From Bhargavaea changchunensis (lineage in GTDB: Bacteria > Bacillota > Bacilli > Bacillales_A > Planococcaceae): a DNA stretch of 64,000 bases. The translations under genes were made by a program, and so were the position numbers. The DNA lies in assembly GCF_042665595.1 (NCBI RefSeq), contig NZ_JBHTCT010000005.1:1-64000 (forward strand). Reading direction: 5' to 3'. How positions within the stretch are numbered: position 1 is the stretch's first letter; the number at the start of each line of letters is the position of its first letter. Shown here piece after piece: positions 24,937-33,596 of this stretch. The notes under the pieces were generated by a model that saw only the letters and a program-made list of their open reading frames with translations, was not told the origin of the DNA and searched no databases.

Positions 24937-25245
24937 TTATTCCTTGATGATTTCATTTGGTCCGATGTTTTTTAACGTATTTGCTTTGCTTCCAGAAGCT
25001 CTCCGTTTATCAATGAAATTGTCGTTGAGGTGCAAAGCGTAAGTACCTGCCGGAATCCCTTCCAGCTTTGTCAGGGACGTTTTCAGTTCGTCCATTATTG
25101 ACTTGTCAGGCTCAGCTCCCTCCTCCCCCATATACAAAGAAATACCAAATGCAATATCATCTGCAACAAATCCTGTACTTTCCAGCACTTTGCGGATTTC
25201 CCAAAATGGGAATGCAAAAGAAGGAGTATCGTAAATTAGGAACAA
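24937..25245 (-). CDS. Small protein of unknown function
   Basis: A 102-residue open frame with a strand-helix mix. It has a hydrophobic start (FLIYDTPSFAFPFWEI), a central acidic helix (DKSIMDELKTSLTKLEGI), the motif AGTYALHLNDNFIDKRR and a basic end. I do not recognise it. The only plausible start is TTG 25245 behind GGGGAGGGC, with an unusually short spacer of 2-3 bases. A terminator-like hairpin follows, which supports a real transcript. It sits alone between the esx locus and the AGCS symporter, transcribed toward esxA; any link to secretion is speculative. Confidence 0.5.
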   Translation of the reverse strand: MFLIYDTPSFAFPFWEIRKVLESTGFVADDIAFGISLYMGEEGAEPDKSIMDELKTSLTKLEGIPAGTYALHLNDNFIDKRRASGSKANTLKNIGPNEIIKE

Positions 25246-25452
25246 AGCCCTCCCCTAAATAAGCAATCTAATAGTTCATGTAAATTCTAGTTTATGTTAT
25301 ATATACGAATTGTTCAGAATACATTGTGTATATCGACGAAAAAAGCTATTATTATCTCTAATCTATTATAGTTCTGGGTCTTGAATATGGATTGGTCGAG
25401 GTACCAAATCGATATGGACTGATGAGCTAAAAAAAACGTAGGGGGGAAGTCA

Positions 25453-26910
25453 TTGGATCTCATATTAGAAAAGATTGTTGGGTGGCTTTGGGGTTTGCCG
25501 CTTATATTAACCGTCCTATTTGTAGCACTTTATTTCACGATCGGAAGCAAGGTCTTCCAGCTCTTTCACCTTCCGCATATCTTCAAGGCAACATTCGGCA
25601 AAGTCTTTTCTAAAGAGGATCGTGAGCGTGCCAAATCGGAAAAAGGCATTCTGACACCGTTCCAGGCTGTCAGCACCGCAATCGGTGGCAGCGTGGGTGT
25701 CGGAAACATAGGAGGCGTTGCGACGGCGATAGCGGTCGGCGGGCCCGGAGCAGTGTTCTGGATGTGGCTCACAGCGCTCTTCAGCATGATGACCAAAATG
25801 GTCGAGGTTACACTCGCCGTCCACTACCGGAGCACCGATGAAAAAGGAGATCCGTACGGCGGACCGACCTACTATATGCAAAAAGGCCTCGGCGAAGAAA
25901 AGAACTTCAAGTTCTGGTGGATTCCCGCATTTCTCTTCGGCTTCGGGATCTTCTCGACTTTCTTCATCACGCTTCAGAACTACACGGTCGCGGAAGCGAT
26001 TGATTCATCGTTCGGATTCGGCCTGATCCCCTCTTCCATCATCTACGTGGTCGGTATCTACCTGATCATCCTTGGCGGGATCAAGCGGATCGGGGAAACG
26101 GCATCTAAACTCATTCCGGCGATGTGCCTGTTCTACTTGGTGGCCGGACTCTATATCATTTTTTCGAATGCAGGTGACATCCTTCCTGTATTCAGGCTGA
26201 TCTTTGACAGTGCATTCACCGGAATGGCTGCTGCCGGCGGATTCACCGGGGCGGCCGTGGCACAGGTGATCCAGATGGGAGTTGCCCGAGCGGTCTACTC
26301 CAATGAAGCCGGCTGGGGAACGTCCCCGATGATCCACTCCACTGCCAAAACCGACCATCCGGTCAAGCAGGGCATGTGGGGCGCGGCCGAAGTCTTCATT
26401 GACACCATTGTCATCTGTTCAGTTACTGCACTCACCATCATCATTACCGGAATGTGGTCGAGCGGCCTGGACGGCGCCTCGCTTACCCTTGCAGCATTTG
26501 AAGAGGGAATTGGTGAAATGGGCCGCTACGTCATCACAATCTCCGTTTTCCTGTTTGGGCTGACGACCACGACCGGCTGGTACACCTATTATGAGATTCT
26601 GCTGCGCCAGGTTTTCGGAAAGCCGGAGCAGGCGTCTCTGAAAGGAAAGGTGCTGAAGTTTTTCCAGCTCGTCTATCCTCTTCCGGGACTGTTGCTGGTC
26701 ATTTACGCGGTCTATTATGAGCTGCCGGGCAAATATGTCTGGTACTTCGCCGACATCACAACCGCCATCCCGACATTCATCAACCTGGTCGTCCTGCTAT
26801 TCCTGAGCAAGCGGTTCTTTGAACTTCTCCGGGACTACAAGGCCCGCGAACTCGGCGTAGGCATACCGGACCCGAATTTCAAAGTGTTCTACGAAGACCG
26901 GAAAAAGTGA
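25453..26910 (+). CDS. AGCS family sodium:alanine/glycine symporter
   Basis: A 485-residue protein with about ten to eleven membrane helices. The family signatures are present: GGSVGVGNIGGVATAIAVGG near residue 80 and the NEAGWGTSPMIHSTA motif near 285-300. It imports alanine, glycine or a similar small amino acid with sodium (or protons). The start is TTG at 25453, preceded by AGGGGGGAAG with a good spacer; no ATG is better placed. It has an AT-rich upstream region of about 200 bases and appears to be transcribed alone. The exact substrate cannot be read from sequence. Confidence 0.92.
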   Translation: MDLILEKIVGWLWGLPLILTVLFVALYFTIGSKVFQLFHLPHIFKATFGKVFSKEDRERAKSEKGILTPFQAVSTAIGGSVGVGNIGGVATAIAVGGPGAVFWMWLTALFSMMTKMVEVTLAVHYRSTDEKGDPYGGPTYYMQKGLGEEKNFKFWWIPAFLFGFGIFSTFFITLQNYTVAEAIDSSFGFGLIPSSIIYVVGIYLIILGGIKRIGETASKLIPAMCLFYLVAGLYIIFSNAGDILPVFRLIFDSAFTGMAAAGGFTGAAVAQVIQMGVARAVYSNEAGWGTSPMIHSTAKTDHPVKQGMWGAAEVFIDTIVICSVTALTIIITGMWSSGLDGASLTLAAFEEGIGEMGRYVITISVFLFGLTTTTGWYTYYEILLRQVFGKPEQASLKGKVLKFFQLVYPLPGLLLVIYAVYYELPGKYVWYFADITTAIPTFINLVVLLFLSKRFFELLRDYKARELGVGIPDPNFKVFYEDRKK

Positions 26911-26935
26911 TTCGCTCTCCCCGTCCTTCCTGACC

Positions 26936-26960
26936 GTTTATTTGGATTCCTCAAGGGAAT
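26936..26960 (+). promoter_or_regulatory. SigB-type promoter of the PNPOx-family gene
   Basis: GTTTAT (26936-26941), a 13-base spacer and GGGAAT (26955-26960) match the SigB consensus GTTTAA-N13-GGGWAW closely. It lies 36 bases before the start codon. Confidence 0.65.
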
Positions 26961-26996
26961 AGTAAAAAGGGAAATTCCAACACGGGAGGGATCGGG

Positions 26997-27410
26997 ATGG
27001 ATACAAAAGCAACTGCACAAAAAATACTGGATGAAAGCATGGTCGGCACGATGGCGACCGTCCAGGGCGGCAAGCCGTTTACACGCTACATGACATTTTT
27101 CAATGACGGCTTCACCCTGTATACGGCCACCTCTAAACAGACCGATAAAGTCGACGAACTCGAGGACAATCCCCACACCCATATCTTGATCGGCTATGAC
27201 GGCGAGGGCTTTGGCGATGACTACCTGGAGATCATGGGTACCGCCGAAATCACGGATGACGAAGGCCTGATTGACAAGGTGTGGAACGACTCAATGGAAA
27301 CTTATTTTGAAGGTCCGGATGACCCGGATCTCGTCATCTTGAAAGTCCGGCCCGATGCGATGCGCGTCATGAACAAAAAAGGACAGCCTCCGCAAGACGT
27401 CACAATGTAA
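26997..27410 (+). CDS. Pyridoxamine 5'-phosphate oxidase family (general stress) protein
   Basis: A 137-residue split-barrel flavin-binding protein of the PNPOx-like/general stress protein 26 type. Visible elements are SMVGTMATVQGGKPFTRYM, the strand FNDGFTLYTATSKQTDKVDEL and the closing LVILKVRPDAMRVMN. These proteins bind FMN or related cofactors; the reaction is unknown and it is too short to be true PdxH. The start at 26997 follows GGGAGGGATCGGG. A SigB-type promoter lies upstream, in agreement with a stress role, and a strong terminator follows. Confidence 0.85.
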   Translation: MDTKATAQKILDESMVGTMATVQGGKPFTRYMTFFNDGFTLYTATSKQTDKVDELEDNPHTHILIGYDGEGFGDDYLEIMGTAEITDDEGLIDKVWNDSMETYFEGPDDPDLVILKVRPDAMRVMNKKGQPPQDVTM

Positions 27411-27422
27411 GGAAGTGCTTCC

Positions 27423-27454
27423 AGCCCCTCCGGCAACTGCCGGAAGGGCTTTTT
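27423..27454 (+). terminator. Terminator after the PNPOx-family gene
   Basis: AGCCC and GGGCT enclose an inner CCGGCA/TGCCGG pairing, followed by five T. Confidence 0.8.
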
Positions 27455-27467
27455 GAATGTTCCGTAT

Positions 27468-27492
27468 GTCTCAACCGGTTGTCCCGGGGTAT
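27468..27492 (+). promoter_or_regulatory. Candidate SigB-type promoter of the GTPase gene
   Basis: GTCTCA (27468-27473), 13 bases, then GGGTAT (27487-27492). The -10 is perfect for SigB and the -35 matches four of six. Confidence 0.45.
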
Positions 27493-27534
27493 AGAATATA
27501 AAAGTGCCTCCCCAACAAGAAAGGAGCGAGAAAA

Positions 27535-28842
27535 TTGAATCCCAAGTTCGAGGAAATGCAGAAACGCCTGAGCCATATCGGGAATCTGAATAATTACATA
27601 GAACAGCTGGTGGACAAGGTCCCGGGAAACCTGATATCGCAAAAGCAGCGGCGGAAACTCGTCGATGCCATCACCGATGACGAAGATCTGAACGCCCTCC
27701 TTGAAGGACTCAAAAATCCCCGTCCGCCCCGCTTTGTTCTGGTCGGGCGGACAGGCGTCGGTAAAAGCAGCCTCATCAATGCGATAAGCGGAAAATACCT
27801 TGCAGAAGTGAGTGACGTGGAGATCGGCACGAAAGAAGCCCGGCGGTTCACCTATGAATCGGATGGCCAAGTTTACTTTGAGGTGATCGACACGCGCGGC
27901 ATCGGTGAGTCGGAAACATTTGATACAAAAGCGGAGGAAGAGCTTGCCGAGGTGATCCGCGAATTCCGGCCGGATGCGCTCCTCTTTCTCCAGAAAGCGA
28001 CGGAGCGAGCGCATATCGACAAGGATGTCCTCGCTACCAAGCAGTTAATGGACAGGACAGGCGGTGACCTTCCACTGATCGCGATCCTCACCCATATCGA
28101 TGAACTAAACCCGTCCCGCATTAAGGAGCCGGACCGGTACCCGGAAGATAAATTGGGCCTGATCGAGGAAAAAGCCGGACAACTGGATCGCATTTTCAAA
28201 CAATACGGCCTGGACGCGACAGCGATTCTCCCCGTCTCCTCCTACATCGAATGGGATCGCCATCCAGACGATACACCGGGGGGCGAACAATATGATCCGG
28301 ATATGGCCTTTGACGGGCGCAAAGGAATCGAGGAGCTGCTTGATTTTTTGGAGGAAAGCCTGGATGTCCGGGCAGCCATCCATCTTGGACTGACTGTACG
28401 GCTAAACCGCGTGGCGAACAGGATCGCTGAGCGTTTTATCCGGATATTCTCAGCTCTGAGTGCAACCGTCGCCCTTAGTCCGATCATCGCTTCGGATATC
28501 GCCGTCCTCCTCACCCTACAATCCATGCTCGTGATGATCATCGCCTATTTGTCAGGAAGGGAGCTGGAGTTCAAGACAGCGAGAGACCTGTTGATTTCCC
28601 TCGGCGGCATCGGGGCGACCGGCTTCACCTTGCGGATGGTCGCCCAACAGGGCACCAAGTTCGCGAATCTGGTGTTCCCGGGCGCCGGCTCCGCTTTGAG
28701 CGCCACCATTGCGAGCGGTGGCACCTACGCAATCGGCAAAGCCGCCGTTGCCTATTATCTGCGGGGCGTACCGGAAAATAAGCTTCAGCAAGTGATCCAA
28801 GATGCCCAAGATGAATTCCATGAAAAGCAGAAAGAACAATGA
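27535..28842 (+). CDS. GTPase with C-terminal DUF697-like membrane region
   Basis: A 435-residue protein. Residues about 65-235 are an Era/YihA-like GTPase domain with G1 GRTGVGKSS (71-79), G3 DTRG, and THID at the G4 position, which departs from the usual NKxD. Residues about 300-420 contain two or three hydrophobic segments with glycine-rich stretches, as in DUF697 proteins. The N-terminal 60 residues are helical. The role of such GTPases is unknown; membrane association is likely. The start is TTG 27535 after AAAGGAGCGAG. A SigB-like promoter upstream suggests stress expression. Confidence 0.8.
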   Translation: MNPKFEEMQKRLSHIGNLNNYIEQLVDKVPGNLISQKQRRKLVDAITDDEDLNALLEGLKNPRPPRFVLVGRTGVGKSSLINAISGKYLAEVSDVEIGTKEARRFTYESDGQVYFEVIDTRGIGESETFDTKAEEELAEVIREFRPDALLFLQKATERAHIDKDVLATKQLMDRTGGDLPLIAILTHIDELNPSRIKEPDRYPEDKLGLIEEKAGQLDRIFKQYGLDATAILPVSSYIEWDRHPDDTPGGEQYDPDMAFDGRKGIEELLDFLEESLDVRAAIHLGLTVRLNRVANRIAERFIRIFSALSATVALSPIIASDIAVLLTLQSMLVMIIAYLSGRELEFKTARDLLISLGGIGATGFTLRMVAQQGTKFANLVFPGAGSALSATIASGGTYAIGKAAVAYYLRGVPENKLQQVIQDAQDEFHEKQKEQ

Positions 28843-28858
28843 GTTGTTTGTAATCAAA

Positions 28859-28910
28859 CAAAAAAGCAGTGGCTTTGGTCGCCTTCGGCAAACCATAGCC
28901 ACTGCTTTTT
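28859..28910. terminator. Bidirectional terminator between the GTPase gene and tagH
   Basis: A perfect 14-bp stem, AAAAAGCAGTGGCT with AGCCACTGCTTTTT, with a 22-base loop. It can serve both convergent genes. Confidence 0.9.
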
Positions 28911-28939
28911 GTATTTAATTGCTTTCTCCTAGATCCAGG

Positions 28940-29761
28940 TCAATGCGCTGCGGTCTCCGGCTTTCCGCTCGACTTCATACGCTTGCCCAGCACGGTTTCC
29001 CTGTACCGGTTACGTTCTTTTTTGGACATTTTTTGATAGTCCTTCATGAACTCATCATAATGCTTCAGGACTTCTTCTGTTTCTCCGTTTTCCCGGATCG
29101 TTCCGAACTCCAGCCAGACAATCCGGTCACAAAATTTGCGCATCTGTCCGGCCGAGTGGCTGACAAAGAACATGGTCTTTCCACGTTCCTTAAACTCCAT
29201 CATTTTTGCGAGACTCTTTTCCGCGAATGCCTTATCTCCAACAGACAATGCTTCGTCGACAATCAGAATATCGGGATCGACACGGACTGAAATGGAAAAG
29301 CCAAGGCGCGATTTCATTCCGCTTGAATAGGATTTCACCGGCTGGTCAATGAATTTTTCAATCTCCGCAAATTCGATAATTTCCTCTTCCATGGCATCAA
29401 TTTCGGCTTTGCTGAATCCCAGCATAAGCAATTTCAGTTCGATATTCTGACGCCCGGTAAGATTATTATCAAGGCCTGCATTGACCGCAATAAGAGAGAT
29501 ACTGCCGTTTGCAATCACTTCACCGGAAGTTGGAGGAATGATTCCCGCTATGATATTGGAAAGAGTCGACTTGCCGGAGCCGTTGATACCGATGAATCCG
29601 ACAATCTCCCCGTGATTCACTTCCAGAGAAACTCCATTCAATGCATAGAAGTCCTCTCCATACTCCTTCCATGGCATAACCAGGTCAAGGATGCGTTCGG
29701 AGCTTTTCTTATACAATTTATAGCGTTTTCTTACATCTTTAACAATTACTGCTTTAGACAT
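28940..29761 (-). CDS. tagH: Teichoic acid ABC exporter ATP-binding subunit TagH
   Basis: A 273-residue ATPase of the polysaccharide/teichoic acid exporter class. Walker A is GINGSGKST near residue 58, the signature is SYSSGMKSRLGFS, Walker B is ILIVDEAL, and the switch histidine lies in FFVSHSAGQ. The C-terminus is short and lacks the long extracellular/SH3 tail of B. subtilis TagH. With TagG it flips wall teichoic acid across the membrane. ATG 29761 is preferred to the GTG seven codons upstream. It overlaps or abuts the tagG end and closes the leftward operon. Confidence 0.92.
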   Translation of the reverse strand: MSKAVIVKDVRKRYKLYKKSSERILDLVMPWKEYGEDFYALNGVSLEVNHGEIVGFIGINGSGKSTLSNIIAGIIPPTSGEVIANGSISLIAVNAGLDNNLTGRQNIELKLLMLGFSKAEIDAMEEEIIEFAEIEKFIDQPVKSYSSGMKSRLGFSISVRVDPDILIVDEALSVGDKAFAEKSLAKMMEFKERGKTMFFVSHSAGQMRKFCDRIVWLEFGTIRENGETEEVLKHYDEFMKDYQKMSKKERNRYRETVLGKRMKSSGKPETAAH

Positions 29762-29778
29762 CGCTTTCCCAACTTTCC

Positions 29779-30585
29779 TCACAGGAAGTCAATAAACTGG
29801 CTTCGGAATTTCACATGAAGAGCAGAACCGATCAGGAAAAGAACAAGCACCACACCAACCATGTATGCCGTATAGACCGGGTTCTCAAGGAAATACCATC
29901 CCTCACCCAAAAGTGAATACCGGTACCCTTCAACAATGTAATAGAACGGGTTGATCTTAACTGCTGTCTGCCAAGACTCCGGCAGCAGTGTCGGCGGCCA
30001 AAGAATCGGGGACAGATACAGCAACATTCTCATAATCGATTGGAGAAGCATCTGGACATCACGGACAATCGTCGCAAGTGTCGATGTGATCAATGTCATG
30101 CCTAATAGCAGGACGAGTAAAATGGCCGTATAGAGCGGTAATTGCAAGTAATACACAGAAATCGGATACCCTGTGAATTGCAGCACCAGCATCCCCAGGC
30201 CCAACAAAATCAGATGCGGATAGAACTGAGCCAGAATCACATAGCTCGGGATGACGCTCATCGGGAAGTTCATTTTCGAAAGCATCTTGATTTTGGAGTA
30301 TACAGATTTGGTCCCTCTCATAATCCCCTGGTTAATGAAGAACCAGACGAGAATTCCAGAAAACATCCATTGGAAGTACGGAATATCGCCGATCGGTTCC
30401 CGCTGGCGTATCCCGAATCCGAACACGAACCAGTAAATCATGATTTGGATCGCCGGATTGATGACCTCCCAGGCTGCCCCCAGATAACTGCCGGTGGCGG
30501 CACTCCTGAATTCGTAAAGGGAGAGCCGCCGCGCCAGGACAAAATTGCGTATCTGTTCATTTAAAACTGTTATCGCAGATTTCAT
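29779..30585 (-). CDS. tagG: Teichoic acid ABC exporter permease TagG
   Basis: A 268-residue ABC-2 type permease with six membrane helices. It has the cytosolic-facing start LYEFRSAATGSYLGAAWEVINP and the LSPILWPPTLLP-type loop of polysaccharide exporters. It forms the membrane pore with TagH for export of wall teichoic acid. The ATG follows GTAGGAGCAACCACT. It starts 26 bases after the tagF-like gene and lies just upstream of tagH, so the three are co-transcribed. Confidence 0.92.
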   Translation of the reverse strand: MKSAITVLNEQIRNFVLARRLSLYEFRSAATGSYLGAAWEVINPAIQIMIYWFVFGFGIRQREPIGDIPYFQWMFSGILVWFFINQGIMRGTKSVYSKIKMLSKMNFPMSVIPSYVILAQFYPHLILLGLGMLVLQFTGYPISVYYLQLPLYTAILLVLLLGMTLITSTLATIVRDVQMLLQSIMRMLLYLSPILWPPTLLPESWQTAVKINPFYYIVEGYRYSLLGEGWYFLENPVYTAYMVGVVLVLFLIGSALHVKFRSQFIDFL

Positions 30586-30610
30586 AGTGGTTGCTCCTAC
30601 ATGATTAATG

Positions 30611-31795
30611 TCACTTACCGAGGAAAGTGCCGACTACCCGCTCCGTTGCATGGCCATCCTCTAGTGACGTGAACGTTTGACGGAATTTCCGGTACACTTC
30701 ACTGTTCTCCGGCTGCAACTGCCCTGCATTCCGGATCACATCGAAAAGTTCCTCTTCCGTGCGGACGATTGGGCCTGGGGCTTCATTCTCAATTGGGAAA
30801 TAAAAGCCCCTTAACTGGTCCCGATACTGATCCAAATCGTACATATAAAAAACAATCGGCCTGTTAAGGACGGAGAAATCGAAAAACACAGAAGAATAAT
30901 CCGTAATCAGCATGTCTGAGACGATATAAAGATCCCGGATATCCGGATAGCCGGATACATCAATGACGGCCCCGTCGTATCCGGAGAAATCGAAGTTCTC
31001 CGCAATGAGGTAATGCATCCTTGTTAGAAGGACCCACTCCTCGGAAAACTGTTCTCTCCACTGTTCCAGATCAAATTGGAACTCGAATTTGTACTTCCCT
31101 TTTTCATAAAACTCATGATCCCTCCAGGTCGGCGCGTACAGCATCACTTTTTTCCCTTCAGGGATACCGAGCGTCTCCCTCACAGTCCGGACTTCCGATT
31201 CCGTAAAGTTGGTCAGGAGATCGTTGCGTGGGTAGCCGGATTCGATGACATTCCCCTTATACCCGAAAGCCCGCTTGAATATCTTCGTCGAGTAAGGGTT
31301 AGGGGAAACGAGAAAGTCCCATTTTGAAGATTCGCTGAGGAAGTTCTTGCGGTACCTGTCAGTGTCAGTCCCGGGCATATGAACCATCTCAATATCGAGG
31401 CCCAATTTCTTGAGCGGAGTCCCATGCCAAGTCTGAACATAAATTGTGCCCGGCGGCTTTGGCATCCAGCCGGGCAGACGGACATTGTTCACCCAATATT
31501 TTGCCCTAGGAAATTCAATGAACCACCTTGGAGTGAACCGCTTCACATATGGAACGCCATGCGTCTTAAAAAGTTGCTCTGCACGCTTATCGATACTCCA
31601 AACCAGTTCATATTCAGGATGATGCTCAAGCATATATTCATAAATCGCCCGGGGGCTGTCGCTATATTGCCTTGCATGGAAACTCTCAAAGAACACTGTA
31701 CGCTTTTTTCTCGGTAAAAGGCCGATCAGCCTGAAAGCGATGCGGAAGATCCGCTTCGGAAGAGAACTCTTCTTTAACTTCTGAATTACGGACAT
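30611..31795 (-). CDS. CDP-glycerol glycerophosphotransferase family protein (TagF-like catalytic domain)
   Basis: A 394-residue GT-B enzyme that transfers glycerol phosphate from CDP-glycerol to wall teichoic acid chains at the inner membrane face. Family motifs are VQTWHGTPLKKLG, YAPTWRDHEF, and the donor-site LITDYSSVFFDF. It has the length of a single catalytic unit and lacks the N-terminal half of B. subtilis TagF (about 746 residues), so it may be a shorter polymerase or a primase-like enzyme. ATG 31795 follows AGAGGGTGATAAGAGCC. It is divergent from tagD-tagB and starts the tagF-like-tagG-tagH operon. Confidence 0.87.
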   Translation of the reverse strand: MSVIQKLKKSSLPKRIFRIAFRLIGLLPRKKRTVFFESFHARQYSDSPRAIYEYMLEHHPEYELVWSIDKRAEQLFKTHGVPYVKRFTPRWFIEFPRAKYWVNNVRLPGWMPKPPGTIYVQTWHGTPLKKLGLDIEMVHMPGTDTDRYRKNFLSESSKWDFLVSPNPYSTKIFKRAFGYKGNVIESGYPRNDLLTNFTESEVRTVRETLGIPEGKKVMLYAPTWRDHEFYEKGKYKFEFQFDLEQWREQFSEEWVLLTRMHYLIAENFDFSGYDGAVIDVSGYPDIRDLYIVSDMLITDYSSVFFDFSVLNRPIVFYMYDLDQYRDQLRGFYFPIENEAPGPIVRTEEELFDVIRNAGQLQPENSEVYRKFRQTFTSLEDGHATERVVGTFLGK

Positions 31796-31894
31796 GGCTC
31801 TTATCACCCTCTGAAATTGATTGGCCCTCTTTATGAAGCTCTCTCATACGAGCACCCTTCAAGTACATCACTATTTTTTTGGGAACATGTTGTA

Positions 31895-31925
31895 TATAAT
31901 AACATACGATTCGACATTTTATTAT
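31895..31925. promoter_or_regulatory. Divergent tag promoter region with inverted repeat
   Basis: TATAAT at 31895-31900 points toward tagD. ATAATAACAT (31896-31905) and ATTTTATTAT (31916-31925) form an inverted repeat with one mismatch. The AT-rich block separates the two tag operons; a -35 is not clear. Confidence 0.4.
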
Positions 31926-31969
31926 TATCAGGGGTATGACCCTGACCCACATTGAGGAGATGTCATACT

Positions 31970-32365
31970 ATGAAACGAGTAATAACATACGGTACGTTCG
32001 ACCTCATCCACCATGGTCACATTAATATCCTGCGCAGGGCCAAGGAATACGGCGATTATCTGATCGTGGGAGTTTCCACAGATGAATTCAATGCCATCAA
32101 AGGCAAAAAAGCATACTATCCCTTTGAAGAGCGAAAAATGATCCTTGAGGCCATCCGCTATGTCGATGAAGTGATCCCTGAATCCCATTGGGGTCAGAAA
32201 GTCGAGGATATTCGTGATCATAATATCGATATTTTCGTTATGGGCTCCGACTGGGAAGGAAAATTCGATGAGCTCGCGGAACAATGCGAAGTCATTTATC
32301 TTCCCCGCACAGAGGGAATTTCATCATCTAAAATCAAAGAGGATCTAAAAGACAAAGCACAATGA
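31970..32365 (+). CDS. tagD: Glycerol-3-phosphate cytidylyltransferase TagD
   Basis: A 131-residue nucleotidyltransferase that makes CDP-glycerol from glycerol-3-phosphate and CTP. It shows the GTFDLIHHGH motif with HHGH at residues 14-17 and the RTEGISSSKIK motif near the C-terminus. The length equals that of known TagD. ATG 31970 is preceded by GAGGAGATGTCATACT; the six-codon upstream extension lacks support. It overlaps tagB by 4 bases (ATGA), so the substrate enzyme and a transferase are translated together. Confidence 0.95.
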   Translation: MKRVITYGTFDLIHHGHINILRRAKEYGDYLIVGVSTDEFNAIKGKKAYYPFEERKMILEAIRYVDEVIPESHWGQKVEDIRDHNIDIFVMGSDWEGKFDELAEQCEVIYLPRTEGISSSKIKEDLKDKAQ

Positions 32366-33516
32366 AAGATGTTTTAATATCCCTTTATGTGCGGTTGTTT
32401 GCCTTTATTTTCACAGCCTTCAAGGCATTCCCCTTACAAAAGAAAACAGTCTTCCTTTCTTCTTTCGGAAATAATGCCTGGCATCTGGCGAATGAACTTG
32501 GGAAAGAAGATAATCAGCCGGTCATCTTTTTAAATGATTCACGGTGTCGGATCGATTTTGCGGATACCACTCCAGCCAGGAAGAAAGTCTACACTTTTGA
32601 AACCGCCAATATACGGGATATGATCATATCCATATACCATTTGGCTACAGCCAGGTATGTCTTCATAGACAATTATGTCGGAGTCTTTTCCGGACTACGC
32701 TTTCGAAAAGAAGTTGAGCCGGTCCAGTTATGGCATGCAGCAGGTGCCATTAAGCGCTTTGGCTGGACAGATCCTGAGACATCAAAAAGAAGCCGAAGAT
32801 CCCAAGAACGCTTCCAGGCTGTGTACAACCGTTTTTCTTGGATTCCCGTCGGCTCAGAAAAGATGAAATCAATTTTTATCGAATCATTTAAAATTGATGC
32901 CGGACACTTTCTTCCAACCGGAGTGCCGATGACAGACTTTTATTTCGACTTAGCCGCGGTAGCCAAGGGAGTGGAGAACGTTCTGCTTGAATATCCGGCA
33001 GCACGCGGGAAGAAAATCGTTCTTTATGCCCCGACTTTCAGGAAAGATCAACTTAGCCAACAGAATCTTGCCCTGGATTTCAGGGAGCTGCTAAACAGTA
33101 TAGACGAGGAATTCGTTGTGATGGTCAGGCTTCACCCTGCGGTAATGGAGAATTCCAAGTTGCCTGAACATCCGCGGTTGATTGACGCCGGATCATACCC
33201 TAAGGTAAACGAACTGCTCGCCGCAGCTGACATCCTCGTGACCGACTATTCCTCACTTCCGTTCGAGTATGCTCTTTTGCGCCGTAAGATGGTTTTCTAT
33301 CTTTATGACCTGGAAGAGTATTCGAAAAAAACAGGGATATGGGCAGTATCAGGTGATTTCTTCCCGGGTCCCGTTGCCGCAACCACACACGATGTCATCA
33401 GTCATATTAATGATCCCGCTATCGATTACAGTCGGATCGATGATTTTAACGCGGCTTGGAACAAATATTCCGACGGATGCTCGAGCAGAAAGTTGATTGA
33501 CCGGATCTATAAATAA
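32362..33516 (+). CDS. tagB: CDP-glycerol glycerophosphotransferase TagB (primase-type)
   Basis: A 384-residue GT-B transferase related to the neighbour at 30611. It has an N-terminal amphipathic/hydrophobic start (LYVRLFAFIFTAFKAF), the motif QLWHAAGAIKRFG, YAPTFRKDQ and the donor motif LVTDYSSLPFEYALL. The size fits TagB, which adds the first glycerol phosphate to the wall teichoic acid linkage unit. Assignment as TagB rather than a polymerase is by length and by neighbourhood with tagD. It is co-translated with tagD and ends at a strong terminator. Confidence 0.85.
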   Translation: MKDVLISLYVRLFAFIFTAFKAFPLQKKTVFLSSFGNNAWHLANELGKEDNQPVIFLNDSRCRIDFADTTPARKKVYTFETANIRDMIISIYHLATARYVFIDNYVGVFSGLRFRKEVEPVQLWHAAGAIKRFGWTDPETSKRSRRSQERFQAVYNRFSWIPVGSEKMKSIFIESFKIDAGHFLPTGVPMTDFYFDLAAVAKGVENVLLEYPAARGKKIVLYAPTFRKDQLSQQNLALDFRELLNSIDEEFVVMVRLHPAVMENSKLPEHPRLIDAGSYPKVNELLAAADILVTDYSSLPFEYALLRRKMVFYLYDLEEYSKKTGIWAVSGDFFPGPVAATTHDVISHINDPAIDYSRIDDFNAAWNKYSDGCSSRKLIDRIYK

Positions 33517-33521
33517 TTAGG

Positions 33522-33554
33522 ACAGGCTTCCCGATATTTCGGAAGCCTGTTTTT
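33522..33554 (+). terminator. Terminator after tagB
   Basis: ACAGGCTTCC and GGAAGCCTGT form a perfect 10-bp stem, followed by TTTTT. Confidence 0.88.
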
Positions 33555-33596
33555 CATCATTTATTCAGACATGCTCACCCAATTTAGTCAATGTTC

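Noticed and set aside
25246..25452. T-box or other riboswitch upstream of the AGCS symporter
   Set aside because: The region is AT-rich with no T-box motif, terminator or long paired leader.
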